Assembly (NCBI RefSeq): GCF_036417845.1
Contig: NC_089979.1
Coordinates: 52,862,275 to 52,926,274, forward strand
Length of the DNA: 64,000 nt
Direction: 5' to 3'
Source: Apteryx mantelli
Lineage: Eukaryota > Chordata > Aves > Apterygiformes > Apterygidae
The notes below the pieces were generated by a model, which worked only from the letters and a program-made list of their open reading frames with translations, was not told the DNA's origin and did no database searches. The position numbers were made by a program, and so were the translations under genes. Shown here piece after piece: positions 17,405 through 30,450 of the stretch; position 1 is the first letter of the stretch; each line of letters begins with the position of its first letter.

Positions 17405-17830
17405 TCATAGATTTTTAAGACTCAAGGGGACTCTTATGATCGTCTAGTCTAAACCTCAGGTAATACTGGGCGTAGGATTTCATGGAGTCCTTCATTTAGC
17501 ATTTAATTTCTGAGTGAGCTATTCTATAAGACAGCAGTATTGATTACAAGACTTGCAGGAATGGCAAATTTGCTGGACAAATTGTTCCAAATGTTGCAGC
17601 TTAGCCCTTTGTTCCTTCTTTCAGTTTGTCTTATTTTAGAGTCCTGGATATTCTTAGCCTGCTGAAGAATCTCTAATGACTGGAGATTTTATTCTCCATG
17701 TAGATAGTTAAGAGGCATAGATTTACTCTCTTCTATGCCCTGTCTTTAAGGCAACAAGACTGACCTTTAAGTGCTCACCGTGGGAGAAGTTTTCCACAGA
17801 TGGAATTATTTCTGAACAATTTTTTATTTG
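17405..17830 (-). mobile_element. Ancient CR1/L3-like LINE 3' portion, antisense
   Basis: The + strand begins catagatttttaagactcaa..gggactcttatgatcgtctagtctaaacctc, the reverse complement of an old amniote CR1/L3-type 3' end. Weaker matches in the expected order follow: ttgctggacaaattgttccaaatg, then ctccatgtagatagttaag. Strongly diverged and non-coding. The order of phrases supports one element rather than chance matches. Confidence 0.6.
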
Positions 17831-20800
17831 TTACCATCCTTACTAAACTGTTGAGCATAGAAATGGTTACAGTATCCAGTAATGACCACTTTGAGGATGT
17901 GGCAAAAAGTAGCAACATTTCATTTTCTACCTAAGGTGATGCTGGTTACTTATAAGTGTTCCATTTGCTCTCTTGGCCATTTCATCTTGTTGGGAGATGG
18001 TGATCTGTCATTTCCCACATCTAGCTTCTTTTCTCGATGATTGCTTCACATGCCCAGAGGCCTGGAAGTGACACCATCATTCTTGGTTTCTATTTTGTAC
18101 TGCTTCATGTTTTGTTGTGTTAAATCACTTCTTCAAGAGAGTTTACTTTACCTGGCTCACTCTGGGTCACAGTCATTGTTTCCTGCACAAATACCATGTT
18201 TTGTCATCTGAGCCATCACCTGGCACCTATTCCTGCCAAAGAGTAGAGTCATTCCACAAGGCCATTTGTGTATTGTGATACTAACACATGGGCCAAATCC
18301 AGCTCTGACATAGGTCTGCGTATGCCAGAGATGGTTTGGGCCAGCCTAAGTATGAGTCCTGGAACACAGCAAGTTGCAAAGTGACTCATGGCTGGTGGCT
18401 GGCCAGGTCTTGTTCTTTTGCACTTGGTCTCCGAGAGGTAATCCTGCGTTGGCAAAACTGAGGTACCATTCACTCTAACCCAGTGTGTGAGGCCTGCAAG
18501 TGATTTTTGCCAGAATTGAGTGTGGCTCAGTTACTTGCCTGGAATATACAGAGAAGACAAGATGTGATGCATTAGAGCTAATGAGGCTGAACTGCTAAGA
18601 GAGAATAAAAGTAAAACCTACTGCACCTTTTGCAATAATTAATTAACTGTGTTTTTGAGAGAGTTTATGTGAGGATAAAAATGGGATTTAGTTTTGAACA
18701 AAGGTATTTAAGAACCAGAAATATGCCAATTTACAAGAAGTGGAGACAAGCACCCTATGTTTGCCATTAATGCAAGTGTTCATTTTACAACTTCAATAAT
18801 GATAAAAGTGCCTAAGAAAGATAGTTCTATTGATTTCTGAAATAGTATACTTCCTTTATGTGGATCACAGAGAGCAGACCTCTTTCTCTTCAAGCTATGA
18901 GACAAGTTTCAGATATTCCACTTCAAACAGAACCTCACTGAGATTTATAGCATTAAGTACAGAAGTTGGACAGAAAAATGGCAGTCAATTCTGATTCTTC
19001 TGTGGTGTCATTCAGCATCTTAATAGCAGGCTACGGGGAACTGAATAAGTATAATTAGAATACTGAACTAAGTTCAGTACAGAACAGAACTGAGTAAGTA
19101 TAATAAAAAAGGATCTAGCCTGAACAAAGACTTCCCAGCTGGCATCTTCAAAATGGAAATGTGAACAGGAGAAAGGAGAGGGACATTTGGGAATGGACGG
19201 TTGTACAACAAAGGAAATTTCCCTTGTCATCTTCCACAGGTTCCTCAAAATGGAGACCCAGGTTGGAACCTGTTTTTCTTATTTCCTGGATCAACCACCT
19301 GGGAGTGAAAGGCTCACTGATTTCAGGCAGCTGTTACAGGGCAGAGACACTTTTAAGGGCAATTCTGCATTTTTTCCTTTTTATTACACATGTTCCCGAA
19401 AGTCTTGGATTTTGATCCTTTGCTCATATTGGAAAGGTTGGTCAGCCTCATATCCCACCAGTGTTTGCAGGGTTAATATGCTCCTCTGACAGCATATATC
19501 CAATGTGGTATGCATATTTATAGGTGGAGAGGACAGACTAAGAAAATAGTGGCCCAGGCTAAAATGTTTACCATTCAAGATTTGACAACAGATCTAAATA
19601 TATATTCATTCTGGACAGATTAGATTAGACTCAGCCTATGGCTGATCTCTGTTTTGACATTTATCTTCATGGTGAGAAGAATGGTTACTTTTGAGTGGTG
19701 AAGTTATGAATAAATGACTGCCTTTCCCTCAGGAGTAAAGATTAATGTCACAAGAAATCAACCATCATGTATGTTATATGCCGAATATGTACTCCCTCAG
19801 CTCCCACTGTTTGGATGGGATTGAAACTTTGCTGACAGTTTGAGAGAATGAAAAGTGCTTGGGCGGTGTGGGAATTAGGCTGCTCTGAAAATGGTTAAAC
19901 TTTTAATCAGTTGTGAGCTGTTATGTCACCAGCAAAATAACAATATATGTAAATTAAATTGTAAAAATAGCGCAAAGAAATCTTCTCTCACTTGCTATGT
20001 ATATATATGCATATATGTATGTATATACACATATTTCTAAATCAGACTAAAATGATAGGAATGCATGAAAGTTATAATATTTATGTATTGGCCATAGCTA
20101 AACTTAGATACAACATCTAATTTACACTGACGTCTTTCTTTAACAAGTTTTGTAAGAGCAATGATTTAAGTTCAAGGAAGTGCAGTGAGTCATCTGCACG
20201 GTGGCCCAGTGGCTGAGCTAACTTTAGAACCAAGGGGAAATTTGGATCTTCTAGTTCCAAGTTTTTCCCTTTACATCTCTGCTTTTCTCAGACATGCTCT
20301 GTGCTTCAAAGAAAAAGAAACTTTCTTCACAATTTCTGTTCTTAGTTGACTTTTTATGTATCCTTGGTACTCTGGTCTTGGTATGGTAAATTAGCGAGTT
20401 TAGTTTAATGAGCTAATCTGAATTCTTAAAATCAGGCTGCCTGATGACCTTGCAGATATTATTCTGTGGTATCTCTTTGTTTTAGGAGAGCTAAGATTAA
20501 AAACCATGAATGAAAAAGGGGAGATCTGTCCAAGGGATAACTGAGCAAAGAGGTGTTCCCCCAGCTACAAAAATCGAACCAAGCCAAGCCAAGCCAAGCC
20601 AAGCCAAGCCAGCCCCTGTTGCTATGGGTCTGCTATAAAACTGCACGTAGTCATTCTCTTTGTCTCTCTTTCCTCCCCAGACTTTCTGCAGGCCAAAGAC
20701 TTTCCTGCATGATCAAGGTGACATTACCCGTAGCCTAGGTAAAATCCAATTCAGTCTTCCTCTGAAAGGTGCCTCTGCCTAATTTGCAGCCAGAGCAAGG

Positions 20801-22474
20801 GAAGGTTGATGCACTGTTTCTCCCCAGGCTGATGGTGGCTGAGCTTCTCCTGGGGGGTTACGAGCCTGTTGCTGTGCGTCGGCACCACGAGCCTGTGCTT
20901 GGCGCAGCCTGAGTGCAGAGCCTCTTGTGCTCCTTCCCGCTCAGGAGGCCTCGCTCCCAGCACAGTCATGTGGATAGGTTGTACAAGGCACAACCCACTT
21001 CTGATACACATCAAATGGTTAATCTGCTTCTTGTACAGCTTCTATATATCCTACCTATTTTTTCCCTGAGGCCAATAAATACCCCAACACTAAGGAAAAC
21101 TGTCTGAAATGTTTAAGACTGCATGTTTAATGATTTCTGGTTTTCCTAGTGGGCTGGATGCATTACTGTGTTTTGCATCAGAAAGGAGTCATGACACAGC
21201 TAAGAGGTGATTAAACCAGAGACTTTGTATAGCACTCTGTATGGAGACAGCTGGAGCATTTATATTGAAAAGAAGCAGTTTTCTGGTTATGTTTGACTTT
21301 GCTATAATAAAATGCAGTTATGTTTTATAACAGTTTCATTTTATTCTAGTTATACTGCAATGACAACATTATTACACCACTGTTTATGCTTTTTGCTAAG
21401 CTTAGTCATTGTTTAATCTTGTAAACAGAGAGTCAACTTCATACCTGATAGTTGTTGCAGTTCTTGCTCCTGTGCCCTAACACAGAAGGAGGTACCATGA
21501 AACAGTGATGTAAAATCAATTAGATTACCTGCTCATTATAATATTGGCAATAAAATATTAATTAGTCCTACCAGAAGAGCCCCATACTGCTGTTACCTGT
21601 CCAGTAGAGCTGGACACTCAGAGAAAATGAAAAAAATTGAAATCTACCCCTAGGTGAGTAACTATTAATTATCAATTATCAGCACCCAATATGAGTGCAA
21701 TTGTGGTCACTGTTGGCCAATACTTCACTCATCCTTATTTCACAAATAATGATTGTATCAAGGGGGTCAGCGCAGGGGAATCTAACAAACTCCTGCTGGT
21801 TTGTGTCTTCGCTGTGATACCAGGCACCTTAATTTCAGGCAGAAGCATTTCGCTGCAGAGTCAGAGGACACATTATACCCCTTTTATCAATACACAACCC
21901 CAGTCATATATATGCCCACAGGAAGAAACATTTCCCATGCAGCGAATGACTCAGACTAGGTTAAAGCAGAGCTATAAGCAGAGTGAAGAAAAGTGAACTG
22001 TAACTGTGGTTTATAAAAGGTGGCATTTATCTTATCAGAGTTATAGCTGCTCACTGTGAAGTTGCAAGGAAGTATTGTGATTTTCCAACTCTGAAGCCCA
22101 CCCTTTAGGAACCACTGATCTGGACTATGAAAAGGCTGTACATGCTGAAAATGTCATCTTTAATAAGACAGGGTCAGATTCTGATGAAGCTCACTCATGT
22201 TGAGTGGCATTTTACTTCTGTGTGGCAGACAGATGTGAGGTGGAAAAGTTGCCTTAAAATGGCAGCGAATGCCTTACCCAGGCAGTCGCTTGGGGAGTAG
22301 GCAGGCACAGACTGAGTGCATGATGCAGGAGCAGAGGAGCCTAGGAAGACCACACTGCTTCCACCTGCCAAGGCAGCTGCCACTGGGGGACCTTGAGAAG
22401 ACACTTGGTTCCCTAGTATTCGAATTGTGAGAAATAGGGACTGACTTGTTTTCTTCTCAACTCTAATGGCAAGA
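17831..22474. other. Gene-desert DNA, no gene seen
   Basis: AT-rich with small open frames only (about 100 codons or less). It contains a TATATG/GTATAC simple-sequence stretch near 19998-20035 and the CCAAG repeat listed separately. No coding or RNA gene supported. Confidence 0.5.
20579..20612. repeat. (CCAAG)n pentanucleotide microsatellite
   Basis: Six CCAAG units in perfect register, then ccagcc. Confidence 0.9.
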
Positions 22475-22575
22475 ACCTAAGAGCATCCATATGGACCAGG
22501 CCAACTGCCTAGCCTGCCCAGCATCCTATTTCTGGTGATGGCTGATGGAATAAGAAAAGTGTATGAATTAGGGTA
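22475..22575. mobile_element. Possible old amniote interspersed-repeat fragment
   Basis: The segment reads like the diverged phrase agaac..ccatatggaccaggccaa..gcctagcctgcccagcatcctat..ctggtgatggc, resembling a repeat common in reptile and bird genomes (ggtcagaccaatggtcca..tagcccagtatcctgt). Short and diverged; family not assigned. Confidence 0.35.
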
Positions 22576-25500
22576 TGGTCTTTGCTGAAATGAGTGCCTG
22601 ACCATCAGTAAATTAAGGACTTGCTAAGCTGGAAGCTGCCTCTAGACGACCATTTAACTGAGCCAGACAGATCTCCATGAATTTGTTGGCTCCCTTTCTA
22701 AGCCCATTTTTATTTTTGACTTTATTTTGGCAATGACTTTCCCAATTTAATTATGCTCTATATGCTATTTGATAAATTACATAGTTCTGGCTATTGCTCC
22801 TGAAGAATCTGAGCACCTGTAGTCAAAGTCTCATTTCTGGTCTATTCCTAGGCATGATATATGCTAACTGGTGTTGGAGGCTATGGGAAGTCACAGCTTG
22901 TTTTGTTTTGTAATCACACATTAAAAATCAGTGGAGGACAGGAAAACTCTACTAAATCCAGCTGTTTTCATTAAAAACCCCAGCTCTTATCTGTGTTACT
23001 CTTTCCTGTCCATTCTATTCTGTCTTGTTTATACTTTAGAGCTTGTTTAGATTTCTTGTCATGACTTACAAAATATTTCACTTTGTGTTTATACCTGGTG
23101 CAGATATTTTTTATGCATTAGGAGCATTCTGACTTCTGTTTCTATAACAATGTCTCTGGAACAAGCAACATTAGAAAGCATTGTATGCTAATTTGGTTAT
23201 GTTTGCCATACTGCTCCAGTGCCTGAGTTTGAAGTTTAGGAGTGAATTTTTGCAGCTAAGCCACAACTAAATCAAACAATGTTTCAGTATACTTCTGTAA
23301 TACAAGTCATACGTTTGACTTCCAACTTCAATTGATTCAGCAACTTGCATAAGAATTTCAGTGATTAAACTAAAATACTAAAGAAATCACGTAATTTTTC
23401 ACTTGGTATGAAATTTTCACCAGCTCAGTCAAAAACTTTAGTTGTTTCTTTCCTGAACTGTTCTTTTTTTCATATGTATACATGCTCATTTGTACAGAAA
23501 CAATACTCTAACCACCCAGGCATAAACAGATGCTATTAAAATACCTGCTGAGTTTCAGAATACCCTAAGAATTCCATATGTATAATGTCATTTGCTCATC
23601 AGAAGTGCTAGGCACCCATAATTTCTTAGAAGCTCACTGAAAGCTGCCGGTGCTTGCTGCACTTGATGACCGAAACCCTTTCAAGTACAAAACTCCCTCT
23701 GGCTTTTGATGCCATTCTGCATGTGGAACAACCAGCCCACGCTCATTGCCGTAGGAATGCGAAAGGGGCACGGAAATGTCACTGCCTTTCTCTGACCACT
23801 TGGAATTAAGATGCTTTGCATCGCAGTGAAAGACATAAACCAGCAGGAGTTTGTTAGAGTCTGGCTGCTTTAATCAGAAAAAAATCTGGTGAACTGAAGA
23901 TGTCCAGATGGGTTTATAAAGATAAAAATAACAAGCTGTGTCCTTCCCTATGATGAGAAATAATTCCATGTTGTTGATGCTTCCACAACATAACACCTGT
24001 GCTGTCACTGGGGTACGTTCCCTGACAAAGAGTCTCTAGTGATCACAAGCAAAGGCAAGCAGTACTTAGTGAATTCAGTGGAAGCTCTGTGGTTTTGCTC
24101 AAAGAGGAAAACAGTGTTGCAGAATAAGAGGATCCTTCAGGGAAAGAGGATTTAACCCAATCGGTAAAGTCCATCTGTGCCAGCACACAGGAAATGACTA
24201 GAGAAAACTTTGGATAATGATTTGGACTGGCAAAGAGCAGTGCTTTAGCACTGAGTACCATTCTGACAGGGAAACATATAAATCAAGTTGTCTTGTATTG
24301 ATAGTTCCATCACTTTGTTGGGTAACTTATACCAACATAGTTATGGAAAAAACCAAGCTGGCTGCATGGTGGATTTCCTTCTGTAATAGATTTATAATCC
24401 CAGGTGTGAAAGAAAGGTTGACTTCATACCAGATGGACCAAAAGTGACATGTACATTGAGGTTAGATTGAGTGCTGAAGTTTTATTACATTTCCAGGACA
24501 GCATAACATCAGCAAATAATTTTTAAAAGAGCTGGGGAGCATTTTCTTTGAGTTTTAGCAGAGAAAAGAGGAAATTATGGTTGCAGGTCTGCAAGGGCTA
24601 ATTGCAGCAATGATTGTGAACTCCAAAACAGATGCCATTCCCGGTCCCCAGATCATTATTTGTTCTCACCCTAACCTTGCTGCCACCAGGCTTTCTGCTC
24701 TCCTTCTCAGTCTTCACCTGGAACAGTCCACAAAAGCAACCTATGCTTCCAGGTGCAGTGAAGCTTTTCAACAAGCATTTTTGCAAATCCTCATTTTTGC
24801 AGAATTTAGTTGTCACAATTCAGTCATTGGAAGAGAGAGGAGAGCTCGCTGGGGCTTCCTTGTAGTGCTGCTGCCTCTTAGGGGTTGGAAGCCACATGTG
24901 CATGCAGCAGATGAGCATTTGCAGATAGTACTTTAATGTGGACATTGATGTAGAATAATACTGAGTATGAATACTATTCTGCTTAATGAAGCTCTCAACA
25001 AGAAGATATGGAAAGAGTCCAGGTGGATCAATGCAGCAGGGGTGACCCGAAGCCTTTGCCATTGGTGCAGCTGAAGTGCAAGTGGCTCTTTGGTAAGCTA
25101 TGCTCTTAGTGGGAAAGGTGAAGACTAAAACGCTTCCAGTTTTGGGTAGAAATTGGCATTGAAAAGTGTGCATCAAATTCTTGCTTTCATCTACAACCTT
25201 GTTTCTTTCTGTGAAAAGCAGAGAGAAGGTGTTGGACAGCCACTGTTGCTGGACCATGGTGGTTGTCAAGACAAATTCACTTTGTATGTTGGTGGTTGGT
25301 ATTTTCTATGCCTTGGCATTGAGGGCTGCAGCCACATGCAGGAAGAGATGACTTGGTGCCTGAGACAGCATTGTGTCCATAAGCCTCCTGTCTAGCAGTG
25401 TAGATGTTTGAAGCTCATTGGTGTCCTTCTTCATCCCAAAATAACATACATGAGTTTTTTGTTGGTAGGTATCCATCTGATTGCCTAAAGCCCTGACATA

Positions 25501-28500
25501 ATCAAACATCTAAGTGATTGACAGTATTCATGAACTAGACATTCCCTCACCTACTTTATCTGCAGGACGTTGTCTGATAGCTGTGCTTAGGACACAGCGT
25601 AAGGAGGAAGCCAGTGATTAGGCTGTGAGCTGGGGAGATGGGAGTGACACCCTATGGGTCCTGCCCTATTGCATGTTTGGCCACTTGCTTTCCTGTGAGG
25701 AAGTCAGGGTTATATTTAACAGAGTGCTGGCCCTGAAAGAGCAGAACCTAGTTTTGGCTGTGGTCAAATTGCAAATTAACTTTTTTCCCCCTGTAACAAA
25801 GAAGTTTCATATGATGTTTGTTATGTTGTAAAGTCAGATACTTGTCTGAAGCAGTGAGTTGGAGGAGAGAGACTTCTGTAACTACATATTTGGAAAAAGG
25901 CAGGAAAAATATATGCTTTTTTTGATTTCTTGTTTTTCCCCTGAGGCTTGCTATGGGAAAAAGGAAATTTGGAAAAATGTTGAAAAATGCTGTTTAGAGT
26001 AATGTCATTCGATATTGTTACTGTTGTACTTTAATTCTTTCTGAAGGAACTCAGAAATGCTGTCTGGATCTAATAAGTATTTCAGAAGAAGTCACTTTAT
26101 TTCAAAACTTGCAGCAGTAAGCAATTGCAATTCCCATATGCTATCGGCCAAGTTACTGCTGGTCCTTAATACTGTGTAGTTATGAATATTGCGGTGAAGA
26201 TGCATAAAGTTATTGTCTTAATTTTTCAAGGTTTGCCTTTAGAAATACAGGCTTCTTTAATAGCTGCACAGTATCATCAGGTCTCTGTCTCGGTCTCTAT
26301 ACTGTCTCTGAGCCTTGTGGATTTAACCTTCCATTTTGTTATCAAGCCAACAATGTTGATACTTTCTATTTTTAACATTTAATTTTCCCCTTATTTTAGA
26401 AATGTGTCAACAGACAAAAATATACTTAAGTATTTCAATGAGCAGCGCAGTTGCTGGATATTATTAGGTACATCTGTCATTGATCAAAAAATGAAAGGTT
26501 GTATTTCCTTATTTTGTAAACATACTTTGCCTTTGTTTCTGTGTGCTAGATATACATGTATGCACATGTACATGAACATATCTATTTATCTGTGCATGTA
26601 TCTATGTATATTCTTAAAGGAGTAAATATAATTTTGTTTCAATAAACAAACAACTTTGCAGACACTTCAGATTTCACCAATATTTGTTGCTTTTCCTGCA
26701 AAACAGGAAGCCATTCTGCATAATTTCAGAGTTTCTAGAAATTTATATGTCCAGCTACAAGGGAAATGAATATTTGTACACACAGATAATTCCCCTCTCT
26801 GAAAAAAAGAGAGAGAGAGAGAGAGGATCTTGTAATTCTGAGATTGTTCAGGAAGCTTCAGTTCTGCAGTACTTTTAAACATGGCTCTTGATTTACAATT
26901 TTATGTAGCAAAATCACATCTAGGCCAGGTGGGCTTAATTCTTCTTTATATGATAAATAAAAGTCATCTTTTAAAGTGAGTATAAATGTAAATTAGAGCT
27001 ATTTTGTGGCCTTCTTGTGCAGGCAGAGCAGTGTAAAAGGGTTTTAATGTGAACGAGAATGGACGTATTGCAGTATAGCCCAGAGACAAAAGCCTGTGAC
27101 CTTTCTATATGACCTTCATGTGTACAAATCCACCAGTCTGAACATGCCTGGCTCCAGTACACACATGCACACACGTGTTCTCCCAGACACACCTCTGAGA
27201 ACACAGAATTGAGGCCTTGACCAGCACTGTGAAAAGGTTGCAATAGTATGTGGGGAAGCCGTATTACCATTTTGGAGCGTGAATAAGGCATGATATCGTT
27301 AACAAGTGTTTTGGGGCATCCCAGTACGGAAATGTTTTTTAGAAACACTACACTATAGGAAGCGCTATTTTGACTATTCTAGACAACACACTTACAAAAT
27401 CAGAATATTTTATTCCAATGTATTATTTTTACTATTTATTTGTTGCTTGTATTGCCATAGCAACGAGCAGCTCAGTCATGGATGAAGCCCCCACTTTGCT
27501 AGGAAATGCACAAACAAGAAAAAAAGACAAGGAGATCACACTCTTATTAATAAAGTGTTCTTAAATATAGAAGGTTTCTGAGGTCATGTGTGCAACTGCA
27601 GACAATAAATATGAAACAAGTTCCAACATAAACGGATAAATAAAACTGTAATCCTGCCCTCACTGATAACTTGACAGTGTCTTCTGAAACTCCTTGGAAA
27701 AATCCTGACATGATCAGCAGACCTTGAATCATGCCCATCAGGAAATAAATTCAGGCTCTGTCAAGGCAGGAAGGAAAGCCCAGTCAAGGACCTCAGGCCG
27801 CAGCACCTCTGCATTTACTGCGTGGGCTGTTAGTGGGAACATCTCCGCTGATCTCCGCTGAACGTAACCTCTGCACGCGAGGAGAGCTGTGCAACACTCT
27901 CCTGTGCAGATTTCAGGCAGATGTCAAAGGCATTCACTTTAATGAACCTGGACTCTGGAAATATTCCTTTCTCCATTATCCTGCCATTAACCTGTAGAAC
28001 TTTCATATTCATTAAGAAGAAAAGTTGTTGACCCTCCATAAGAAACTATCGGCCTGAGAATCCCAGGGGGAGTCACTGCTGAAAGGACCATGATTACACA
28101 AAGCAACGACCTTCTTAAATTCTCCTGCATTTCAAAGAATATTGATTCCTAGCATGGTATTGAGCTGTGTAATATGAATGCTTTTTTACATTCCAGAAAT
28201 GCTGGCTCTATGAATGCCTTGAAATCTTCCCTCAATTTTTACTACTCTAAGAGGAAGCTGATTAACTCATTCCCTTCCTTCAGTATCTCTTTATTTTAGT
28301 TTCCTTTTTTTTCCCCTCTCTCTTTCATTTTCAGCCTTGTTTCTGCAGTATGTTATCATCATAACTCACTGCCTGAATGAAGACACACTTTATTTGTCAT
28401 TTTAATACAGGGAGTTTGCATGAGGCATGCAGTTTTGTATGATTTCAAAACAAATACAACAAAATGTGTATATACTAATTTATACAAATCATATTAATAA

Positions 28501-30450
28501 CATGGCAGCACATGCCCCTTGTAACGCGGGCAGCAATAAGAAGAGTCCTGTGGGAGGCATATATCTTCAGACTCAATTGTTGTAAGAATCTTTGCAGGGA
28601 AACCCTCCATTTTTTTTCTGAAGGCGCTACGATCATGGGGGATGTGTTATTGTTTAATATTCTAACACTGACAATCCACTTTCCCAGCCCCTTTTATCTC
28701 CACAGTAAATTTCTGATAAATCTTCCTGGTCACCTTTTAAAGGAGAAGAGATCAACTAAAAGCAAAGTATTCGAAACTGGTAAGCCCTTAAAAAATAGGA
28801 GTGTCTGCAATATCGTTGCAGAAGGGGAATTTGGCTGGTGTGAAATCATGCTGCTTGCAAGCAGTTTCACTTATCACCTGGGAGAAAGGGGAAGGCATGG
28901 CCTTTTCTCAGCCACCCCGTGCGAGCTGGGGTGCCTGGAGCCTGGTTTTGATCATGGGCACAGTTTTTGCTGCTGGCCAGAGCTGCAGCAATCCGTACAG
29001 GGTACAAGCCATTTAAAGGCATCTTTTGAAGTTGGAGTGTGGGGGGGGCAAGATTGCTGTGAATACAGAGTCAGGGAGCTTTGCTCATTTTCTTCTTATG
29101 TTGCTTAATCTTTTCTTTATTTATTTTTTTCTTTTTTTAAAAAACAGGTATGGCTTTATAAGCAACTTCCTTTGAAGTTCTGATGGGACGCAGGGCTTAC
29201 AGAAGCAGATTGGGCTCATTTGCTGGAAAAGCATGGCACTTCAGATACCATAATCCTAGTTTTCCTACCCATAATCCTACAATCCTAGTTTTTCCCTGTT
29301 CTGTTATATGGCAAAAATATATACATACTGGAAGGAAAGAAAGTTAATGAAAAGCAACCAGCACAACTAAAAAAAGGCAAGCCTTTGAATTTCATTCAAT
29401 CTCTGGACAAAATGCCTGTTTCTGTGTATGAGACTTTTTAACTCAAGACAATTTGCTATTAATGGCTCATCTTCTGGAAGCAAATTCAGATTTGATGCTG
29501 GAAAGTTTTCAAAGCCAAATGACAGTACTTAGCCCTCATAAATTTTGTATCTGTGTGCATCTATGGATTAGGTAGCTGAAATCTTAAATGCTGTCACTTA
29601 CTAGTATAAAAGTTTCAGATTCAGTTTAGAGCATCGGGGGAGACTCCCTCAAAACTGGACCCTAAAGTCTCCCAAAATGTGCAGTAAGGATTGAAGTTGA
29701 GACAGGTGAATAGCACTGATCTGGGTAATGGAGGATGAATGGGTGGACGGACTGTGTGCACTGCGCAGTTCACCTCTAATGGGGTGGGTTGAACAGAAAT
29801 CTCCTTTTTTTCAGCTATCTCATACATCAGTGCCTGGTGACTGCCTTTTGTATGGATTTTTAGGAGCACAGTTCAAAAGATAGACTAGGAGGCTGACGTG
29901 TTGACTGCTTTGGAGAATATTTTTTGCAAGAACGTTTCCATTGTAGGCATTGACTCAATTCCAAAACTGGAAAATTTGCTTGCTCGCTGTACTGAGCTGC
30001 TATATTTCCAGTATTTGGAAAATATTTGGAATACGAGTTTATAGAGTCTTGTACCTGAGCTTTCTGCTACTAAAGCATTTTTGAGTTGCAAACATTTTCA
30101 TCTTTAGCTTTTTAGCGATATTTCTGATGGTTGATAGATATTTTATGACTGGGCACCGACCAAATCTGTCAAGGTCAATCAATCCAGTGGCTCTTTGTCT
30201 CCTGGACTCTGTCTTCACAGTATCCCATCATTTGCTGAGGGTCAGAAGTGATGCCTCATCCTACTTTACCTTGCAAGAATTAAACTCTCTTTTACTTCCC
30301 AGTCTACAGATAAGTAGATCCTTTCCTTACCAGAGAAGGTAGGATAAGTGGATCTGTCAATGTTTGGGCACACCGCATCTATTTCATGCGAGGGATGCTA
30401 AGGCACCTCTCTTCTGAATTTAGCCCTGAATGCCTGTTTCTGCCAAGTGT
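22576..30450. other. Gene-desert DNA, no gene seen
   Basis: The longest frame is 198 codons at 28512-29108 (+), with no recognisable domain and no splice support. A short GA run lies at 26806-26825. T-rich runs occur near 29110-29145. Nothing is annotated as a gene. Confidence 0.45.

Noticed and set aside
28512-29108. 198-codon + strand frame in the gene desert
   Set aside because: No recognisable domain, no promoter, splice or repeat evidence, and mixed composition with scattered Cys/His typical of random frames.
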